Below are positions 14,554 to 17,021 of a stretch of 17,021 nucleotides of DNA, in pieces. The DNA lies in NCBI GenBank assembly GCA_002420315.1, contig DIHU01000042.1, positions 5,877 to 22,897 of the forward strand. The letters are read 5' to 3'. Position 1 is the stretch's first letter. Every line of letters starts with the position of its first letter. This DNA comes from Akkermansiaceae bacterium UBA5688 (lineage in GTDB: Bacteria > Verrucomicrobiota > Verrucomicrobiia > Verrucomicrobiales > Akkermansiaceae). The position numbers were made by a program, and so were the translations under genes. The notes beneath the pieces were generated by a model, which searched no databases, was not told where the DNA came from, and saw only the letters and a list, made by a program, of their open reading frames with translations.

Positions 14554-15870
14554 ATGTTTGAAGTAAGAGAAAAGCCGGAGATGGTCGAGAAGGCCATGCT
14601 CATTGGCTTTTGTTTTGATAAATCCGAGGAGGCGGAAACGCAGTTACTCCTGACCGAGTTGGAAGAACTTGTTGATACGCTCGGGATCGGAGTGACGGGG
14701 ATTGAGTTGGTAAGAGTTCGCGATACTAACAAGCGGTTTATCTGTGGAACGGGCAAGGCTGATGAGCTTGTTGAATTGGCTCGTGCTCGAGGCTGCGACT
14801 GCATGGTATTCGACAATGAGATCTCGCCCATGCAGCAGCGTAACTGGGAAGAACTTTCCGATATGACGGTGATCGACCGAGAGGAGGTCATTCTTGATAT
14901 CTTTGCCAAGCGAGCGCGGACCAAGGAAGCCCGGCTTCAGGTCGATTTGGCACGTATGCAATATGCTCTTCCGCGTATGGCCCGCATGTGGGGACACCTT
15001 GACCGCGAAGGTGGCGGTGGGACCGGTGGGGGTGGTGCTTCTCGGGGAATGGGTGAGCAGCAGATCGAGATCGATCGACGTTTGGCCCGCAAACGAATTT
15101 CTCGTCTCAAGGCGGAGCTCGAGGAGGTGCGAAAACAACGAGCCACCCAGCGAAAAGAACGACAAACCAACAATGTCGCCACGGCAGCTATCGTGGGTTA
15201 TACCAACGCAGGAAAATCGACCCTGCTCAACAAGCTTGCTGGAGCGGATGTCATGGAGGCAGATATGCTTTTTGCGACTCTTGACCCCACGACTCGGCGA
15301 ATCGAATTGGAAAATGGACAAGACCTCCTTTTGAGCGACACAGTGGGTTTTGTTCGCAATCTCCCCCACCGCTTGGTCGAATCATTCAAGGCGACTCTTG
15401 AGGAGGCGATTCTTGCGGATTTTCTGATTCATGTGCTTGATGCCTCGTCACATGAAATCGTGGATCATTATCACACCACGCGGAAGGTGCTCGGCGAATT
15501 AGGCGCTGATGAAAAACGTGTCATTATCGTTTTGAACAAGGTGGACCGGGTCTCAGATCCTGCAATTTTGACTGGTCTCCGTGCGGATTTTCCTGGTGCT
15601 TTTGAAACCTCGGCAGTTACCGGCCAAGGGCTCGAAGATCTTATCGCAAGATTTACGGGCTTGCTTGCGGATCGAGTCAAGAAGCTGACCTACCGCATCC
15701 CCCAAGCCCGTGGAGATGTCTCTGGTCTTATCTATCGTGAAGGAAAAGTCCTTGAGACTGAATATGAGGGGAACGATATCATTTTGGTCGCCATTGTTCC
15801 TAATAGTCTTGAAGGCCAGCTCGGCGAGTTTCTAGAGGAGGGAGCTGATCGCGAAGAAGAAAAGGAATGA
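14554..15870 (+). CDS. hflX: ribosome-associated GTPase HflX
   Basis: This is a 438-residue cytoplasmic GTPase of the TRAFAC class. The N-terminal HflX domain (about 14-150) contains the conserved GTGKADEL (65-72), FDNEISPMQQRNWEE (86-100), VIDREEVILDIFAKRARTKEA (106-126) and MARMWGHLDR. A glycine-rich linker (GGGGTGGGGASRG, about 153-165) and a coiled-coil segment (about 170-205) lead into the G domain: G1 GYTNAGKS (215-222), the TLDPTTR switch (242-248), G3 DTVGF (262-266) and G4 NKVD (328-331). HflX rescues stalled ribosomes by splitting them into subunits. ATG 14554 is preferred; a TTG two codons upstream also opens the frame. There is no Shine-Dalgarno sequence. It stands alone, without the hfq neighbour seen in proteobacteria. 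Length and motifs are normal for the family. Confidence 0.96.
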   Translation: MFEVREKPEMVEKAMLIGFCFDKSEEAETQLLLTELEELVDTLGIGVTGIELVRVRDTNKRFICGTGKADELVELARARGCDCMVFDNEISPMQQRNWEELSDMTVIDREEVILDIFAKRARTKEARLQVDLARMQYALPRMARMWGHLDREGGGGTGGGGASRGMGEQQIEIDRRLARKRISRLKAELEEVRKQRATQRKERQTNNVATAAIVGYTNAGKSTLLNKLAGADVMEADMLFATLDPTTRRIELENGQDLLLSDTVGFVRNLPHRLVESFKATLEEAILADFLIHVLDASSHEIVDHYHTTRKVLGELGADEKRVIIVLNKVDRVSDPAILTGLRADFPGAFETSAVTGQGLEDLIARFTGLLADRVKKLTYRIPQARGDVSGLIYREGKVLETEYEGNDIILVAIVPNSLEGQLGEFLEEGADREEEKE

Positions 15871-15953
15871 GACCATAAAAATCTATTATGCGAAAGCTGG
15901 TCACTCAGTCCGCGCATCTCGCTGGAATGTAGATTGGAATTGAAAGGGAGACA

Positions 15954-16418
15954 TTACATCTTTTTGTAGCGCCAGTTTCCCCATTCAAGGACTTCAACTT
16001 TCACTTTGGTGATCCCTCGTGAGTAAAATCCGAGGCGTTGAGCGCTTCCAATCGTGACGTCTATAATGCGACTTTTTCGGTAGGGACCTCGATCCGTAAT
16101 GACCAGGATTTCCGATTTGCCATTGAAGAGACAGGTCACCCTGACTTTAGTGCCAAAGGGAAGTGTTTTATGAGCAGCGGTGTAGGCCCCGTTGGAGAGG
16201 CGCCGCCCGCTTGCCGTAGCGCGACCGCGGTTCGTTTTAATGCTGTACCATGACGAGATGCCATAATAGGTCTTAAGGACAGGGTGGTTTCGATAGCTTT
16301 TTGTATCCGGACTGTCTGATGCCGTTGCTTGTCCATTGAGAGAGGGCAGGGAGGTGCATGATGCTAGCGATGCCAATAGTACCCCGATTAGGAGTCGCGA
16401 AACCTGCTTGCCCTTCAT
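15954..16418 (-). CDS. rlpA: RlpA-like double-psi beta-barrel lipoprotein
   Basis: This is a 154-residue lipoprotein. The lipobox is L18-A-S-C21 after a KGKQVSR n-region. The double-psi beta-barrel follows: ISSWYS (54-59), GRATASGRRL (65-74), TAAHKTLPFGTKVRV (80-94), VITDRGPY (106-113) and RIIDVTIGSAQRLG. H83 and D109 have the same 26-residue spacing as the catalytic His and Asp of Pseudomonas aeruginosa RlpA. The Glu of the usual TxNGE is Arg (R72) here, which may affect activity. There is no C-terminal SPOR domain, so septal targeting through denuded glycan would need another route. RlpA enzymes are lytic transglycosylases that cut naked peptidoglycan strands during daughter-cell separation. 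The gene is monocistronic, convergent with hflX and divergent from the following membrane-protein gene. Confidence 0.85.
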   Translation of the reverse strand: MKGKQVSRLLIGVLLASLASCTSLPSLNGQATASDSPDTKSYRNHPVLKTYYGISSWYSIKTNRGRATASGRRLSNGAYTAAHKTLPFGTKVRVTCLFNGKSEILVITDRGPYRKSRIIDVTIGSAQRLGFYSRGITKVKVEVLEWGNWRYKKM

Positions 16419-16453
16419 TTACCAATGATAGCCTATCATCTGTAGATTGTTGA
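16418..16453 (-). promoter_or_regulatory. candidate leaderless promoter with a palindromic operator for rlpA
   Basis: On the - strand TCAACA (16453-16448) and TATCAT (16430-16425) are 17 bases apart, matching -35 and -10 boxes at 4/6 and 5/6. With standard spacing, +1 falls on the A of the rlpA ATG (16418), so the mRNA could be leaderless. The -10 box lies inside the perfect 15-bp palindrome ATGATAGCCTATCAT (16425-16439), which has the form of a repressor site. Confidence 0.4.
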
Positions 16454-16572
16454 TTAAAAGTGCTTTTATCTCTGGGGCGAGTTTTAGGCCGGGTGGGGAA
16501 ATCGCTTTCCTTAATGAAAGGCCATCGAGATTCGAGGGTTTCATTTGGCACGATTGTGATTACATCTTTCTC

Positions 16573-17021
16573 ATGATGGATCTGTTAATGGAGGGTTCCT
16601 TTCAGGCTTTCGCTTTGCCGCATAATCTTGCGATGCTAACGACTTTGATAATTGCGATGGTATTGACCGCTTACGCTCGAAGTGGCCCGGACGAAAGAAA
16701 CCTCAAAATCATTCGCTATGTGTTGGGAGCCTTACTTCTCATTTCGGTCGCACTGGACCCGGTCCTCATTCTTGTCCGTTACGGAGTCGAAGAGCACGGG
16801 CGTGACATGGCCATTAATGAATCACTGCCTTTTTATCTTTGTGACGTGGTCGCAATTTTTTTGGCATTTGCGCTTTTCAGCAAAAATCAACGGCTCGCCG
16901 AAATAGGTTACTTGTGGGCGATCGCTGGAACTTTGCAGGGGCTCATCATGCCTGCTCTTTGGTTCGATCATAAAGAGTTGGAATTCTATATTTTTTTCCT
17001 CCAACATGGTGGAGGTCCGGT
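16573..17021 (+). CDS. TIGR02206/YwaF family integral membrane protein (3' truncated)
   Basis: The frame stays open to the end of the window, giving 149 residues from ATG 16573 (a second ATG follows at 16576). About four hydrophobic segments can be seen: roughly 18-35, 50-72, 86-106 and 112-133. The stretch LPFYLCDVVAI, followed by E-GYLWAIAGTLQGLIMPAL and FFLQHGG, is the typical core of the TIGR02206 (YwaF-like) family, whose members are usually a little over 200 residues with about seven membrane segments, so perhaps a third of the protein is missing. Function is unknown for the family. It is divergent from rlpA across 154 bases. No Shine-Dalgarno sequence precedes the start. Confidence 0.78.
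   Translation, partial: MMDLLMEGSFQAFALPHNLAMLTTLIIAMVLTAYARSGPDERNLKIIRYVLGALLLISVALDPVLILVRYGVEEHGRDMAINESLPFYLCDVVAIFLAFALFSKNQRLAEIGYLWAIAGTLQGLIMPALWFDHKELEFYIFFLQHGGGP

Noticed and set aside
14644..15369. Long open frame on the - strand inside hflX
   Set aside because: It lies entirely opposite the well-conserved hflX frame and its translation shows no recognisable domain.
15871..15953. Possible shared terminator between hflX and rlpA
   Set aside because: No convincing hairpin with a T tract is visible on either strand.
16545..16560. TTGGCACG upstream of the YwaF-like gene as a second sigma-54 promoter
   Set aside because: The -24 half matches well, but the -12 position has AT instead of GC at the required distance.

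Overview
The window looks like chromosomal DNA of a Verrucomicrobiota bacterium, probably a marine member of Verrucomicrobiales. The reasons are the PSD1-type DUF1549/DUF1553 protein paired with a DUF1501 protein, two secreted sulfatases, an SLA1-homology (SHD1) protein, a TorF/Gcw_chp putative porin, and start codons that almost all lack a Shine-Dalgarno sequence. There is no sign of a mobile element, CRISPR array, tRNA or rRNA. No gene-free stretch exceeds 300 bases.

Region 1 (1-5364, + strand) is a surface and periplasmic polymer-degradation cluster: a 5'-truncated DUF1549-LamG-DUF1553 protein, a Tat-exported DUF1501 protein and an N-sulfoglucosamine-sulfohydrolase-like sulfatase. Region 2 (5365-8216) holds a TorF-like outer-membrane protein behind a good candidate sigma-54 promoter with an upstream palindrome. 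It faces a second sulfatase on the - strand, and a strong shared terminator separates the two genes.

Region 3 (8393-13356) holds three secreted proteins. The first is an SHD1 protein whose C-terminal half resembles a gluzincin metallopeptidase that has lost its HExxH. The other two form a two-gene operon on the - strand. Its downstream gene encodes an exported Lon (S16) protease domain without any ATPase, with the Ser/Lys dyad intact at the canonical 43-residue spacing. Its upstream gene encodes a full-length, collinear and highly diverged paralogue in which both catalytic positions are lost (Ser to Glu or Asn, Lys to Leu). This active/inactive secreted Lon pair is the most unusual thing in the window and may be an undescribed envelope proteolytic system.

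Region 4 (13595-17021) is housekeeping: a KH-R3H (Jag/KhpB-like) RNA-binding protein with a hotdog acyl-CoA thioesterase in one operon, the GTPase HflX, an RlpA-like lipoprotein on the - strand with a probable leaderless promoter, and the start of a TIGR02206/YwaF-type membrane protein cut by the window edge.

All functional calls come from motifs and family patterns read by eye. No database search was possible.
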